19,332 nt of DNA from Desulfonatronospira sp. Lineage in GTDB: Bacteria; Desulfobacterota; Desulfovibrionia; Desulfovibrionales; Desulfonatronovibrionaceae. This document shows, piece after piece, positions 1 through 7,582 of the stretch. Each line of letters begins with the position of its first letter. Position 1 is the stretch's first letter. The DNA lies in NCBI GenBank assembly GCA_003563255.1, contig PWSL01000081.1:1-19332 (forward strand). Reading direction: 5' to 3'. The notes under the pieces were generated by a model, which searched no databases, was not told the DNA's origin, and saw nothing but the letters and a program-made list of their open reading frames with translations. Position numbers and translations under genes: made by a program.

Positions 1-658
1 CGGTGGCGGCCACTACTCCCGCTCCCTGGCCGTAGGCCACCATGGTTCCGGAAAAGGCCATGCAGGAGCGATCCCCCAGACCTGCTTCCGGGTCTGCCTC
101 GTAAATATCCTTGCCCACTGGTACCGATTCCCCGGTGAGGGCGGCCTCCTCGATCTGCAGGTCCCTGGCCTGGAAAAGGCGCAGGTCAGCCGGGACCTTG
201 TCCCCGCTTGAAAGGACTACCACGTCTCCCGGGACCAGTTCTTCCGCGGGCACGGTCTTTTTCTGACCGTCTCGCAGGACTGTGGCCACGGGGGCCAGCA
301 TGCCCTGCAGGCTTTCCATGGACTTTTCCGCCTTGCCTTCCTGGATGAATCCGATGAGGGCGTTGACCAGGCAAACAGCGAAAATCACAGCCGAATCCAC
401 CCACTGCTGCAACAGAGCGGTGACAATGGTGGCTGCCAGCAGGACGTATATAAGTACGTTGTGAAACTGCAGCAGAAAACGCTTGAAAGGCCCCTGTTTT
501 CTGGCCCGGGGCAGCTTGTTGGGGCCAAAGCTGTCCAGCCTTTGGCGGGCCTGGCTGGAATCCAGGCCGTTTTCAGAGGTCTGCAGGTGCTGGAGGACTT
601 CCTGCACCGGCATGGAGTGCCAGGAGGTTTCCTGCTTCGTATTGGAATCGGTGCTCAC
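1..658 (-). CDS. P-type cation-transporting ATPase, N-terminal part (truncated by window edge)
   Basis: The first 219 residues of an ion-pumping E1-E2 ATPase of the inner membrane; the phosphorylation and nucleotide-binding domains lie outside the window. Reading frame: GTG at 658-656, preceded by a good ribosome binding site (GAGGAG, 7 nt away). Seen in order: a cation-ATPase N-terminal domain (LDSSQARQRLDSFGPNKLP), membrane segment 1 (NVLIYVLLAATIVTALL), membrane segment 2 (SAVIFAVCLVNALIGFI), then the actuator domain with the PGDVV motif and the diagnostic TGES loop (ALTGESVPV, about residue 180). The N-terminal domain and spacing suit the P2 group (Ca2+/Mg2+/Na+-type or H+ pumps) rather than the heavy-metal P1B group, since no CxxC metal-binding domain precedes segment 1. 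The ion cannot be told without the segment 4-6 residues. It starts divergently from a repeat-rich gap. Confidence 0.92.
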   Translation of the reverse strand, partial: MSTDSNTKQETSWHSMPVQEVLQHLQTSENGLDSSQARQRLDSFGPNKLPRARKQGPFKRFLLQFHNVLIYVLLAATIVTALLQQWVDSAVIFAVCLVNALIGFIQEGKAEKSMESLQGMLAPVATVLRDGQKKTVPAEELVPGDVVVLSSGDKVPADLRLFQARDLQIEEAALTGESVPVGKDIYEADPEAGLGDRSCMAFSGTMVAYGQGAGVVAAT

Positions 659-695
659 TAGGTATCTCCTCAGGTTAATATGTCAGTATATCTTC

Positions 696-729
696 ATTAT
701 AGTGACAGACAGCCGGCAGGTATCTGTCA
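696..729 (-). promoter_or_regulatory. Candidate -10 element and overlapping inverted repeat upstream of the ATPase gene
   Basis: On the minus strand a perfect TATAAT (696-701) lies about 40 bp before the GTG start at 658. Immediately upstream of it is an inverted repeat TGACAGA (703-709) / TCTGTCA (723-729), which falls between the expected -35 and -10 hexamers, a common operator position. The -35 hexamer itself is poor (GATACC at 17 bp spacing). Operator function is inference. Confidence 0.35.
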
Positions 730-1015
730 GTGATTTGAGCCTGGCATGGGGACCTGGCCTCACCGCAATTATTATAACGACAGACATGTTGGTCGAAATA
801 TGTACTGTGGCACGGGTAACGGCTCTTCCGGGACCAACTTGTCCCCAAAAGACAGTCCTTTTAAGCACAAAATGATGCTCAGGCGGGTCCCGGAGTGCCT
901 GTGCCCTGCTTTGCTTAAGCGCTGAACAGATACATATTTTGTAACTGTTTCAGTTATTGTCAAGACCAGTTCATAACGATCAGGAATACCGGTCTTTTGT
1001 AGTTGGTTTTCATAC

Positions 1016-1163
1016 CACTAGAGCGAAACTTAATTTAAGCTGGAAGGGGACTGGCTCACCGCACTTGTTTTGCTTACAGAAGACTGACGGATTTTAAAAA
1101 TAAGTGCGGGGTGCCTGTCCCCGGTGGTCGAGGCGATAATTTACACAAAGTTTCGCCATAGTA
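1016..1163 (+). mobile_element. MITE family copy 1 (degenerate), with 4-bp target duplication
   Basis: Left end CACTAGAGCGAAACTTA and right end AAGTTTCGCCATAGTA are inverted copies of each other with mismatches. The element is flanked on both sides by ATAC (1012-1015 and 1164-1167), consistent with a 4-bp target-site duplication. The interior carries the family's REP-like hairpin: arm GGGGACTGGCTCACCGCACTT (1047 onward) and a partner ending GTGCGGGGTGCCTGTCCCC near 1122. It codes for no protein. It is more diverged than the copies at 4595 and 17312. Confidence 0.75.
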
Positions 1164-1587
1164 ATACTGAAAAGGGTTCTTTTTCAATCGGCTGAGCCGG
1201 AGGGGAGAGCATACAGCTCGGAGAGAGGGCTGAGAGAGCCGGTCCCCTTGCCACATGCAGATGGCTGAACTGTTACGGTTGCGGGCACAGTTTACGTTGG
1301 ATGTTTTGAACAATACCTCCTTATCAGATTTTAATATTTAGAAAATAAAAGAAATTGTTATAAAAACGTAGTTGTAGTAACAGACAAAAAAAGTCTGTCT
1401 GCTGGTACAGGTCCAATTACGCTCTAAAGATCAACCGGTTGCGGCATGTCTATGAACCCCATAGTTAATGACCTGATAAGCCTGGATAATCTAATTAAAT
1501 TCATATATTTCAAGTAGTTAAATGTAAAAGTGACATTTACTCAGAACCGGTGGAAAACACTGATTTTAGAGCTTGTATCAATGACCC

Positions 1588-1614
1588 GGGGTGAGATAGA
1601 TGATTAACCCATGA
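1588..1614 (+). promoter_or_regulatory. Ribosome binding site and possible 4-codon leader ORF coupled to the dnaA-like gene
   Basis: The dnaA-like ATG (1611) has no good Shine-Dalgarno sequence at normal spacing. GGGGTGAG (1588-1595) is well placed for an ATG at 1600 that opens a 4-codon ORF (Met-Ile-Asn-Pro-stop), whose TGA overlaps the dnaA-like start as ATGA (1611-1614). This arrangement would allow translational coupling. It may be chance. Confidence 0.3.
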
Positions 1615-2960
1615 CGAACGTATGGGAAAGAATCCAAACAATCCTCGAAAAATCCATTAAATCCGGTGTTTTTCAGCTTTGGATCCAGCCTTTGCAGGGT
1701 GGTTTCAATCCGGAGAACCAGGTTTTGACGCTACAGGCACCCAACGAGTTTGTGGCCTCCTGGGTCCGGGAGCGGCTGCAGGGGATGATCATAGAAGCCG
1801 GACAGGATGTACTGGGGATTACTCCCAGGCTTGAAATTACCACGGCCCGGGAAGATGATGTCTGTACTCCACTGGGGGCATCAGGGCAGACCCGTTCCAG
1901 GGAAAGCAGAAAGCATCTGCCGGTCCAGAGCAACATTCAGGTGATTTCAAGGTTTCGTCACAGCTTTCAGGATTTTGTGGTGGGCCCCTGCAACGAACTG
2001 GCTTTCGTGGCCTCCAGGAGCTTTTGCCGGGAGCAGGTATCGTCGGACCAGCTTTTTCTATGTTCTTCCACCGGGCTGGGCAAGACCCATCTGGTTCAGT
2101 CCATGGGCAGTAACCTGGCCAATGAAAGCAACAGAGATACACTCAGGATTGCTTATCTAACGGCTGAGGAATTCGCCTGCCAGCTTATCCAGGCTATTAA
2201 GTCCAAGCAGGTGGAGCAGTTCAAAGCCAGGTACCGGAACCAGATAGATATCCTCATGCTGGAAGACATTCATTTTTTCCAGGGTAAGGAAAAGATACAG
2301 GGTGAATTTCTGTCCACAATAAATTCCCTGCAGAGTCAGGGGAAAAAAGTTGTTCTCAGCAGTTCTTTTCTGCCCAAAGAATTAAACGACCTGGATTCCA
2401 ACCTGGTTTCCAGGCTGTGCCGGGGGTTCATGGCGGTCATTGACAAGCCCGACCTGCAAACCAGACAGGAGATTCTGCTTCAGAAGGCCACCCGCATGCA
2501 GGTCAGCCTGCCCCAGGAGGTGTCCCGGGTGCTGGCGGAGCGCATCCAGACGGATATCCGCCAGCTGGAAAGCTGCCTGAGCAACCTGGTGTTCAAGGCC
2601 AGGATGCTCAAGGAACGTATTACCCTGGAGATGGCCCTGGAAGTACTCAAGAACTATGATCTAAAGGAGCAGAACCTGGACCTGGAAGAGATCATCCAGT
2701 CCGTCTGCCGGGTATTTGACCTGCCCCGGGAGAAGATCTGCTCCAAGAGCCGCAGGAAGCAGCATGTCCTGGCCAGGAACCTGGCCTTTTATCTGGCCAG
2801 GAAATATACCGGGCATTCCCTCAAAGAAATCGGGTACCGTTTCAATCGCAGACACTCCACTGTACTCAAAGGAGTGGCCAACGTTGAAAAGGAGGTCAAC
2901 ACCGACACCCCCCTGGGTCGCCAGCTCAAGGACGCCGTCAGCAGGGTCATGCCCACCTGA
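1611..2960 (+). CDS. dnaA: Divergent DnaA-type replication initiator (AAA+ ATPase with DnaA DNA-binding domain)
   Basis: A 449-residue protein with the full DnaA layout: N-terminal helicase/DnaB-contact domain (WERIQTILEKSIKSGVFQLWIQPL), short linker, AAA+ domain (about residues 110-320) and C-terminal helix-turn-helix domain IV. Several usually invariant residues differ. Walker A reads SSTGLGKT instead of GGVGLGKT, so the first P-loop glycine is serine. Walker B reads LEDIHFF rather than IDDIQFF. The sensor 1 region reads LSSSFLPKE rather than TSDRPPKE. The DnaA signature reads NRRHSTVL, where GGRDHTTVL is typical. The catalytic lysine of the P-loop, the arginine finger (VSRL) and sensor 2 (TDIRQLES) remain. 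ATG at 1611 is forced by an in-frame TAA just upstream. No dnaN, recF or gyrB adjoins it, so it may be a second dnaA paralogue or a lineage-specific relocated dnaA. Hda is excluded by the presence of domain IV. Confidence 0.9.
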   Translation: MTNVWERIQTILEKSIKSGVFQLWIQPLQGGFNPENQVLTLQAPNEFVASWVRERLQGMIIEAGQDVLGITPRLEITTAREDDVCTPLGASGQTRSRESRKHLPVQSNIQVISRFRHSFQDFVVGPCNELAFVASRSFCREQVSSDQLFLCSSTGLGKTHLVQSMGSNLANESNRDTLRIAYLTAEEFACQLIQAIKSKQVEQFKARYRNQIDILMLEDIHFFQGKEKIQGEFLSTINSLQSQGKKVVLSSSFLPKELNDLDSNLVSRLCRGFMAVIDKPDLQTRQEILLQKATRMQVSLPQEVSRVLAERIQTDIRQLESCLSNLVFKARMLKERITLEMALEVLKNYDLKEQNLDLEEIIQSVCRVFDLPREKICSKSRRKQHVLARNLAFYLARKYTGHSLKEIGYRFNRRHSTVLKGVANVEKEVNTDTPLGRQLKDAVSRVMPT

Positions 2961-2961
2961 A

Positions 2962-3699
2962 TTAAAGAGCGACAAGCTCAATATCGCCCATCACCGCCAT
3001 ATCTTCCCCTTTCTGGGCCAGGACTCCGCTGATGTGCAGGCACAGGTGCTTATTAACCGTTTTGTGCAGAGACTGAAGACTTTTTTTATCCTTTATCAGG
3101 TTGCAAAAGGCCGTGGCAGCAGCATCAGCCACGGCTCCGCTACCGGCTTTGACTGCGACCAGATCTCCATGGCCAAGGCTGAGGGAATGCCCGGTGGTCG
3201 CCGAAGAAGAGCATACTGCGCAGGGAAAGCCGGTTTCAGGAATGACAATACCCAGGGACATGTCCTGGTCCGGGTGAGGCAAAAGGCCGATGGTCCGGCT
3301 GCGCCGGGAATAAAGATAAATGTCCCCGCCGTTTTCCACAATAATTTCTGGAGACCGGTCATTAAGTGATGCAGCAACGTCCTGGGCGATGGCTCCGGCC
3401 ACAGCAGCCATGGGACCCACCCCGAAGATCTCCCCGGCCAGGGCCATTTCGCGGACTATGGCCGGGGCTATGCTGGACGCCGGCACAGGGGTGAGAGAGG
3501 TGAGAAACTCCGGGTACAGCTGGGCATAACCCAGGATCTGTCCCCTTACCAGGCCCAGACGTTCCAGGGCGATTTGGCTGAGGTCCGTGGCACTGGTTAT
3601 ATAAAGATCGCTTTGCTCCAGGACCACCTGGTAGGATATTTCTCCGGGTCCTGGCGCACAAAAGCTGCGGTAAGCGCGGTGAGTACTGAAACGGTTCAT
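2962..3699 (-). CDS. UPF0280 family protein (ApbE-superfamily-like, COG2122)
   Basis: A 245-residue soluble protein matching the UPF0280 pattern: N-terminal YRSFCAPGPGE/SYQVVLEQSDLYI, then PAIVREMALAGEIFGVGPMAAVAGAIA (written here as two joined motifs, IVREMALA and VGPMAAVAGAIA), IVENGGDIYL, and the late SSATTGHSLSLGHGD and ADAAATAF motifs. The family is distantly related to ApbE FMN transferases, but its reaction is not established; no signal peptide is seen. It is convergent with the dnaA-like gene, with one base between the stop codons, so the two transcripts must overlap. It is divergent from the glycosyltransferase gene, 44 bp away. The start at 3699 has only a weak upstream purine stretch (GGCGG), but it fits the family's N-terminus. 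Confidence 0.88.
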   Translation of the reverse strand: MNRFSTHRAYRSFCAPGPGEISYQVVLEQSDLYITSATDLSQIALERLGLVRGQILGYAQLYPEFLTSLTPVPASSIAPAIVREMALAGEIFGVGPMAAVAGAIAQDVAASLNDRSPEIIVENGGDIYLYSRRSRTIGLLPHPDQDMSLGIVIPETGFPCAVCSSSATTGHSLSLGHGDLVAVKAGSGAVADAAATAFCNLIKDKKSLQSLHKTVNKHLCLHISGVLAQKGEDMAVMGDIELVAL

Positions 3700-3743
3700 G
3701 GGAATCCGCCGGGATGGTTTAATTGCCTTGCTTCTGAACTGAC

Positions 3744-4583
3744 ATGCTTGTATCCGTAATCATTCCAACATACAACCGGGCCGGCTTCATCAAAGATGCG
3801 GTGCTTTCGGTCCTGGCACAGAGCCTGGACAGTCTGGAACTGATCGTGGTTGACGACGGTTCCACCGACTCCACCAGGGATGTGCTTCTGGGGTTGAACG
3901 ATAAGAGATTAAGGCAGGTTTATCAAGAAAATAAAGGGGTGGCGTCTGCTCGCAATCTGGGCCTGAGTCTTTGTCGGGGCCGGTATGTGGCTCTTTTGGA
4001 TTCGGATGATTACTGGCTGGAAAAAAAGCTTGAACTGCAGCTTGGATTTATGCAGAAAGGAGGGTATGCTGTCGCCCAGACAATGGAAGCCTGGGTTCGC
4101 AGAGGCCGAAAGGTCAATCCGGGCAAAAGGCACCAACAGTATGCCGGCTGGATTTTCGACAAAAGCCTGGAACTCTGCCTGGTCAGCCCATCCTGCGCCA
4201 TGATGCATGCAAGCCTTATTCAAAAAGGATATATTTTCAATGAATCTCTTCCGGCCTGCGAAGATTATGAGCTGTGGCTGAGGGTCAGCCAGGATTACCC
4301 GGTGGGGCTTTTGCCCAGAGTGCTTACAGTAAAACGGGGGGGGCGCAGTGATCAGCTTTCCAGAAACATAATCGGTCTGGACCTGTGGCGAATCAGGGCC
4401 TTGCTGGGAATCCTGGAAAAACGAGGCCTTGGCAGGGAAAAAAGTAACCTTGTCAGGCAGACCCTTGAAAAAAAGGCCCGGGTTTATATAGCAGGCTGTC
4501 AAAAAAGAGGCCGGCTGGAAGAGGCAGAAAGGGTCAAAAGACTGGTGGAGCCATACCTGTATCCACCGGTCGTGAAAATTTAA
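3744..4583 (+). CDS. Family 2 glycosyltransferase
   Basis: A 279-residue protein that would transfer a sugar from a nucleotide-sugar donor. The GT-A fold motifs are clear: start SVIIPTYNRAGFIKDAV, nucleotide-binding VVDDGSTDST (residues about 35-44), ENKGVASARN, the metal-binding DSDD (85-88), and a later CEDYELWLR with the probable catalytic-base acid. There is no membrane segment, so it is cytoplasmic or peripheral; the acceptor cannot be read from the sequence. The tail (about 215-279) is basic and helical. It stands alone: no other cell-envelope sugar gene lies in the window. No strong ribosome binding site precedes ATG 3744, but the motif starts two residues into the protein, so the start is right or nearly so. 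A MITE begins 12 bp after the stop. Confidence 0.93.
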   Translation: MLVSVIIPTYNRAGFIKDAVLSVLAQSLDSLELIVVDDGSTDSTRDVLLGLNDKRLRQVYQENKGVASARNLGLSLCRGRYVALLDSDDYWLEKKLELQLGFMQKGGYAVAQTMEAWVRRGRKVNPGKRHQQYAGWIFDKSLELCLVSPSCAMMHASLIQKGYIFNESLPACEDYELWLRVSQDYPVGLLPRVLTVKRGGRSDQLSRNIIGLDLWRIRALLGILEKRGLGREKSNLVRQTLEKKARVYIAGCQKRGRLEEAERVKRLVEPYLYPPVVKI

Positions 4584-4594
4584 AACATGACTAC

Positions 4595-4749
4595 CACTAT
4601 AACGAAACTTATGATTGACCTCCGGGGACTGGCTCTCCCCGCACTTATTTTTTATAATAATACCAAGATCATTTACAATTAAAATAAGTGCGGGGGTGCC
4701 TGTCCCCAATTGAGGTGCAATATTATATTTTATAAGTTTCGCTGCAGTG
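4595..4749 (+). mobile_element. MITE family copy 2, full length
   Basis: 155 bp. The left end CACTATAACGAAACTTAT and right end ATAAGTTTCGCTGCAGTG form terminal inverted repeats. It is flanked by CTAC (4591-4594) and CTCC (4750-4753), a decayed 4-bp duplication. The internal hairpin has arms GGGGACTGGCTCTCCCCGCA (from 4623) and a partner ending GGGGGTGCCTGTCCCC (to 4707), the arms differing at the CTGGCTC/CAGGCAC positions. The right flank interior (CCAATTGAGGTG...TATTATATTTTATAAG) matches the copy at 19215 and defines one subtype. It lies just after the glycosyltransferase stop, so it could act as its transcript end. Confidence 0.88.
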
Positions 4750-4786
4750 CTCCTTCAACGCTTTGAAAGTGAAAAGATAGGCATGT

Positions 4787-4934
4787 GGCACAGGGACTGG
4801 CTCTTAAAGTGTCGCTGTAGTGCTAAACAGATACCAAAACAATTAAAATTCAAGCAAAGGCCTGAGGTCGGCGCTTGGCCATGGGACCGTCCCGCACTTA
4901 TTTTTCCAGAGCGGGCCGGTCCTTTTTTGGAATT
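4787..4934 (+). repeat. Decayed MITE/REP fragments and a terminator-like hairpin before the TPR gene
   Basis: CAGGGACTGGCTCTTAAAGTGTCGCTGTAGTGCT (in two parts: GGGACTGGCTCTT at about 4793-4805, and TCGCTGTAGTGCT ending 4823) resembles a left REP arm fused to a right MITE end with the interior missing. Further on, GGACCGTCCCGC (4884-4895) pairs with GCGGGCCGGTCC (4911-4922), one mismatch, around a loop that contains the family word GCACTTATTTTT. It is followed at once by TTTTTT (4923-4928), the form of an intrinsic terminator on the + strand, ending 6 bp before ATG 4935. Confidence 0.55.
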
Positions 4935-7529
4935 ATGTACAGTCTATCTCTGCTGACAGAAAAGCTTTCCCCCCCGGATCATATTCAGATGGTCGCCCAG
5001 GGGTATGCGGTCTGGCTGACCTGGTCCAAAGACTTGCCGGGCTCAGTCCCTGAAACTCTGCAGAGTTTTGGCGGTTTTGATGTGGCCGTTTCAGGGCAGC
5101 AAAGCCTCTGGCTGTTTGTTTCCCAGGATTTCATGGGTGCCTGCGCCCAGTTGTACAAGTGGTATGCCAGTTCAGAACTCATGGCTCATGTCAGGGTCTT
5201 TCCGGTAAAACTCAATTTCGGCCCTGATATGAGATTCAACCTGAGTGTTGAAGAGCGCATTCAGAATCTTGCGGTGGAATACCCCCGGGATTTTGAAATC
5301 TGGGTTCATGCCAGGGTCAAGGACGGCATATCACCCATTCCGGGTATAAAGCTGGAGCAGCCGGCTGCTACCTTTCTGCCCGAAGAGATGTACTGGTGCT
5401 ACTTCAGGGCCACGCAACAGGTCCGTTTTACACCGAAGCTGTCCTGGATTTTTATAATACGTCCGGAATTTTCAGGGGACCCGCTGCAGGGCGCCCGGGA
5501 CTGGGAAAAACAGCAGGAGGTTTTACAGGAACTCGGCTCCAGGATGGGTTTTAAGACCCACCGCGGTGGAAAAGATCTTTTGCTGGTAGAGGTTGAAGGT
5601 ATCCGGCAGCTCAAGAACTGGTGTCTGGAACTGCTGGTTGTTTTTTCAGGCATGAAGGCCGGCAGGCATCTTTCATGTTATCTTATTGGTGTGGAGAATC
5701 CCGGCATAAATCCTGCTGATGGCATCCCTGAGAGGCTTTTGCCGGAATGGAAACAGGTGGAACCGGACCAACTGTACCTGCCCCTGAAAAACATACTTCA
5801 ATTGGGCCGTTCCCTGCAGGTGCTCCCGGACTCCATGCCCCCCAGAGACAGAAAGATAACTGATCTGTGCCGTGCCGCCCTGGGGCCTTCATACCAGGAG
5901 GAAATCCAGGCCAGGCTGGATGTATCGATGCCTCAGGGCCTTGTGCAGGGTAAATCCGGACCCTGTTTTTATTGCGGATTGAAAATCCATGCAGAAGTTG
6001 ACTGCCCCACCAGACAGCTTTTTCATATTGAATATGTCCTGGAGCAGATGGCCCTGCTAGACCTGCAGGACATTAATTCCGGGCTGGAAAGTCTGGAACA
6101 GGAAATACGCTCCTCAACGCCCTGGCAGACTTTATTGCAGGGTTCCAGTCCATCCAGACTGGTTATGCGTACCATACTGGGCATCAACTATCCGGCCCAG
6201 CACCGGACCCTGCGCCTCATGCGTAGAAGCAGGGGCAGAGACTGGCCCCAAGGCCTGAAGCAATTGTCCGATGCTGAAGATGATCACAACTGGGGGATTA
6301 TTGAGAATTTACGCATGAAGCAAACCGGCCTGGCGCGTAACAGCCTTAAAAAGCTCTGCCTGAGCCAGGCCAGGGATTTCCGGCCCAGGACCATGTTTGG
6401 TTTTCTGAGCCTGGAGGAAAACGATCACAAGGCTGCCCGGGCATACTGGGAAGAAGCCGGAAGACTGGGATACACCCCTTTGCAGCAGAGCTATCATCTG
6501 TACCTCAGGGCCAGACTGGCAGAAATAAGCAATGATTTCTCCCGGGCATATACTCTTTACCAGGAAGCCCAGAAGACCTCGCCAGGCATGCAGGAAGCCA
6601 GGTACAGGCAAGGGGTCTGCCTGGTCAAGGCTGGGGACGTGGAACAGGCCCTGAGCATTTTTCTGGAAATTTGTAATGAGCGACCGGAAATATTCAACCA
6701 GATCCTGGTGGACCCCGAGCTGGCCTATGGCCATCAGCATCTCATGAGCAGCCTGTACAGTACCTGGCAGCAGCGGAAAAAAAAGGCTCAGACCTCAGGG
6801 ACGACACTTCAGAAGCTGGCCCGGAAGGCCCAGGCATGGTTTCCGGAAGAACATCCGCGGCACGATCAGTTTCAAAGCCGCATCCAGGGCTTGCAGAAAC
6901 TGGCAGGCAGGGATAACTATGTAGCATTTGTAAGGCTGGTTGACGGAGTCGGCAGCCTGCAGAAAGACCTGGAAATAGCCATAAGCAATGAAGTGCACGA
7001 GGTGAAGAAGGACTTCGCACACATTGCCCAGCGCCTCAGGGAGATTAATGCAGAAGCCGGGCTGATTCCTTTAAACAGTATAGCCGCGGCAAAAATTTTC
7101 CGTCTTGGTTCAGAGGTCCGGGCAATGCTCAAGGAGGTCCAGAGCCTGGATATTAATGCCCCTGAAGGTTACAGACTGGCCCGGGCAGAACTGACCATGG
7201 CTGCAGAACATATCTCCAGGATGCAGAAGAGGCTTAAAAGCCTGGAGTTGTTCAGGGACGCAAGCCTGTTTCTGTACTTTATGACCAGAAGCTTTTTCTG
7301 GATACTGCTGGCGGTACTGCTGGCAGGGACATTCCTGGTGGGGGCAGGCACCTACGCAGGCCTGCGCCGGGAGGTGGACTGGGCCTTTTCCGTCCTGGAA
7401 CAGCGGGAGGCCATGCTTCAGGTGGGCATCATGCTGATGGCCATCCTGTCCCTGGCCCTGGCCGCCATCAGGACGACCATATCTTTTGAGCGCCTAAAGG
7501 CTAAATATTATAAAAATAAAAAGGAATAA
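4935..7529 (+). CDS. Large membrane-anchored TPR protein with CCHC zinc-knuckle-like motif; function unknown
   Basis: An 864-residue protein I do not recognise as a named family. Residues 1-330 are globular and without clear motifs. Residues 344-357 fit the zinc-knuckle spacing exactly (C-x2-C-x4-H-x4-C: CFYCGLKIHAEVDC). Roughly 480-600 holds TPR-like helical pairs (KAARAYWEEAGRLG, FSRAYTLYQEAQKTSP, EARYRQGVCLVKAGDVEQAL). Residues 670-780 are charged and helical, probably coiled coil. Two membrane segments close the protein (FFWILLAVLLAGTFLVGAG, about 787-806, and VGIMLMAILSLALAAI, about 830-845) with a basic tail, so most of the protein should face the cytoplasm. In-frame TTG 4875 and ATG 4881 are possible but lie in repeat-derived sequence; ATG 4935 is preferred, with only a weak GGA upstream. 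It ends in a strong terminator shared with dsrC. Confidence 0.8.
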   Translation: MYSLSLLTEKLSPPDHIQMVAQGYAVWLTWSKDLPGSVPETLQSFGGFDVAVSGQQSLWLFVSQDFMGACAQLYKWYASSELMAHVRVFPVKLNFGPDMRFNLSVEERIQNLAVEYPRDFEIWVHARVKDGISPIPGIKLEQPAATFLPEEMYWCYFRATQQVRFTPKLSWIFIIRPEFSGDPLQGARDWEKQQEVLQELGSRMGFKTHRGGKDLLLVEVEGIRQLKNWCLELLVVFSGMKAGRHLSCYLIGVENPGINPADGIPERLLPEWKQVEPDQLYLPLKNILQLGRSLQVLPDSMPPRDRKITDLCRAALGPSYQEEIQARLDVSMPQGLVQGKSGPCFYCGLKIHAEVDCPTRQLFHIEYVLEQMALLDLQDINSGLESLEQEIRSSTPWQTLLQGSSPSRLVMRTILGINYPAQHRTLRLMRRSRGRDWPQGLKQLSDAEDDHNWGIIENLRMKQTGLARNSLKKLCLSQARDFRPRTMFGFLSLEENDHKAARAYWEEAGRLGYTPLQQSYHLYLRARLAEISNDFSRAYTLYQEAQKTSPGMQEARYRQGVCLVKAGDVEQALSIFLEICNERPEIFNQILVDPELAYGHQHLMSSLYSTWQQRKKKAQTSGTTLQKLARKAQAWFPEEHPRHDQFQSRIQGLQKLAGRDNYVAFVRLVDGVGSLQKDLEIAISNEVHEVKKDFAHIAQRLREINAEAGLIPLNSIAAAKIFRLGSEVRAMLKEVQSLDINAPEGYRLARAELTMAAEHISRMQKRLKSLELFRDASLFLYFMTRSFFWILLAVLLAGTFLVGAGTYAGLRREVDWAFSVLEQREAMLQVGIMLMAILSLALAAIRTTISFERLKAKYYKNKKE

Positions 7530-7561
7530 AAAAACGGACCCCGTCAGGGATCCGTTTTTTT
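7528..7561. terminator. Bidirectional rho-independent terminator
   Basis: AAAAAACGGACCCC (7528-7541) pairs with GGGATCCGTTTTTT (about 7547-7560), one internal mismatch, 4-nt loop. The A-run and T-run on the two sides make it usable from either strand. It separates the TPR gene (+, stop 7529) from dsrC (-, stop 7583). Confidence 0.85.
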
Positions 7562-7582
7562 AAATGCGATGAACATTCTCTA

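Larger units (their letters stand above)
659..1610. other. Gene-free region between the ATPase gene and the dnaA-like gene
   Basis: About 950 bp without a credible gene. It holds the candidate ATPase promoter/operator (696-729), a short repeat related to block B (783-805), an 18-bp motif AGCGCTGAACAGATACAT at 917-934 that recurs inverted at 18891-18908, a degenerate MITE (1016-1163), a 6-bp-stem hairpin ACAGAC/GTCTGT around 1380-1400, the palindrome CAACCGGTTG at 1434-1443, and an inverted repeat AAATGT/ACATTT at 1520-1538 upstream of the dnaA-like gene. No cluster of TTATCCACA-type DnaA boxes was seen, so there is no support for a replication origin. Confidence 0.6.

Noticed and set aside
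1321..1610. Possible replication origin beside the dnaA-like gene
   Set aside because: Only weak partial matches to the DnaA box (CCTGGATAA, GGTGGAAAA) were found, with no cluster and no dnaN or gyrB nearby.
3909..4709. 266-codon open frame on the - strand
   Set aside because: Antisense to the glycosyltransferase and running into the MITE; it has no motifs.
4747..4956. Short + strand open frame
   Set aside because: It consists of decayed MITE sequence and has no ribosome binding site.
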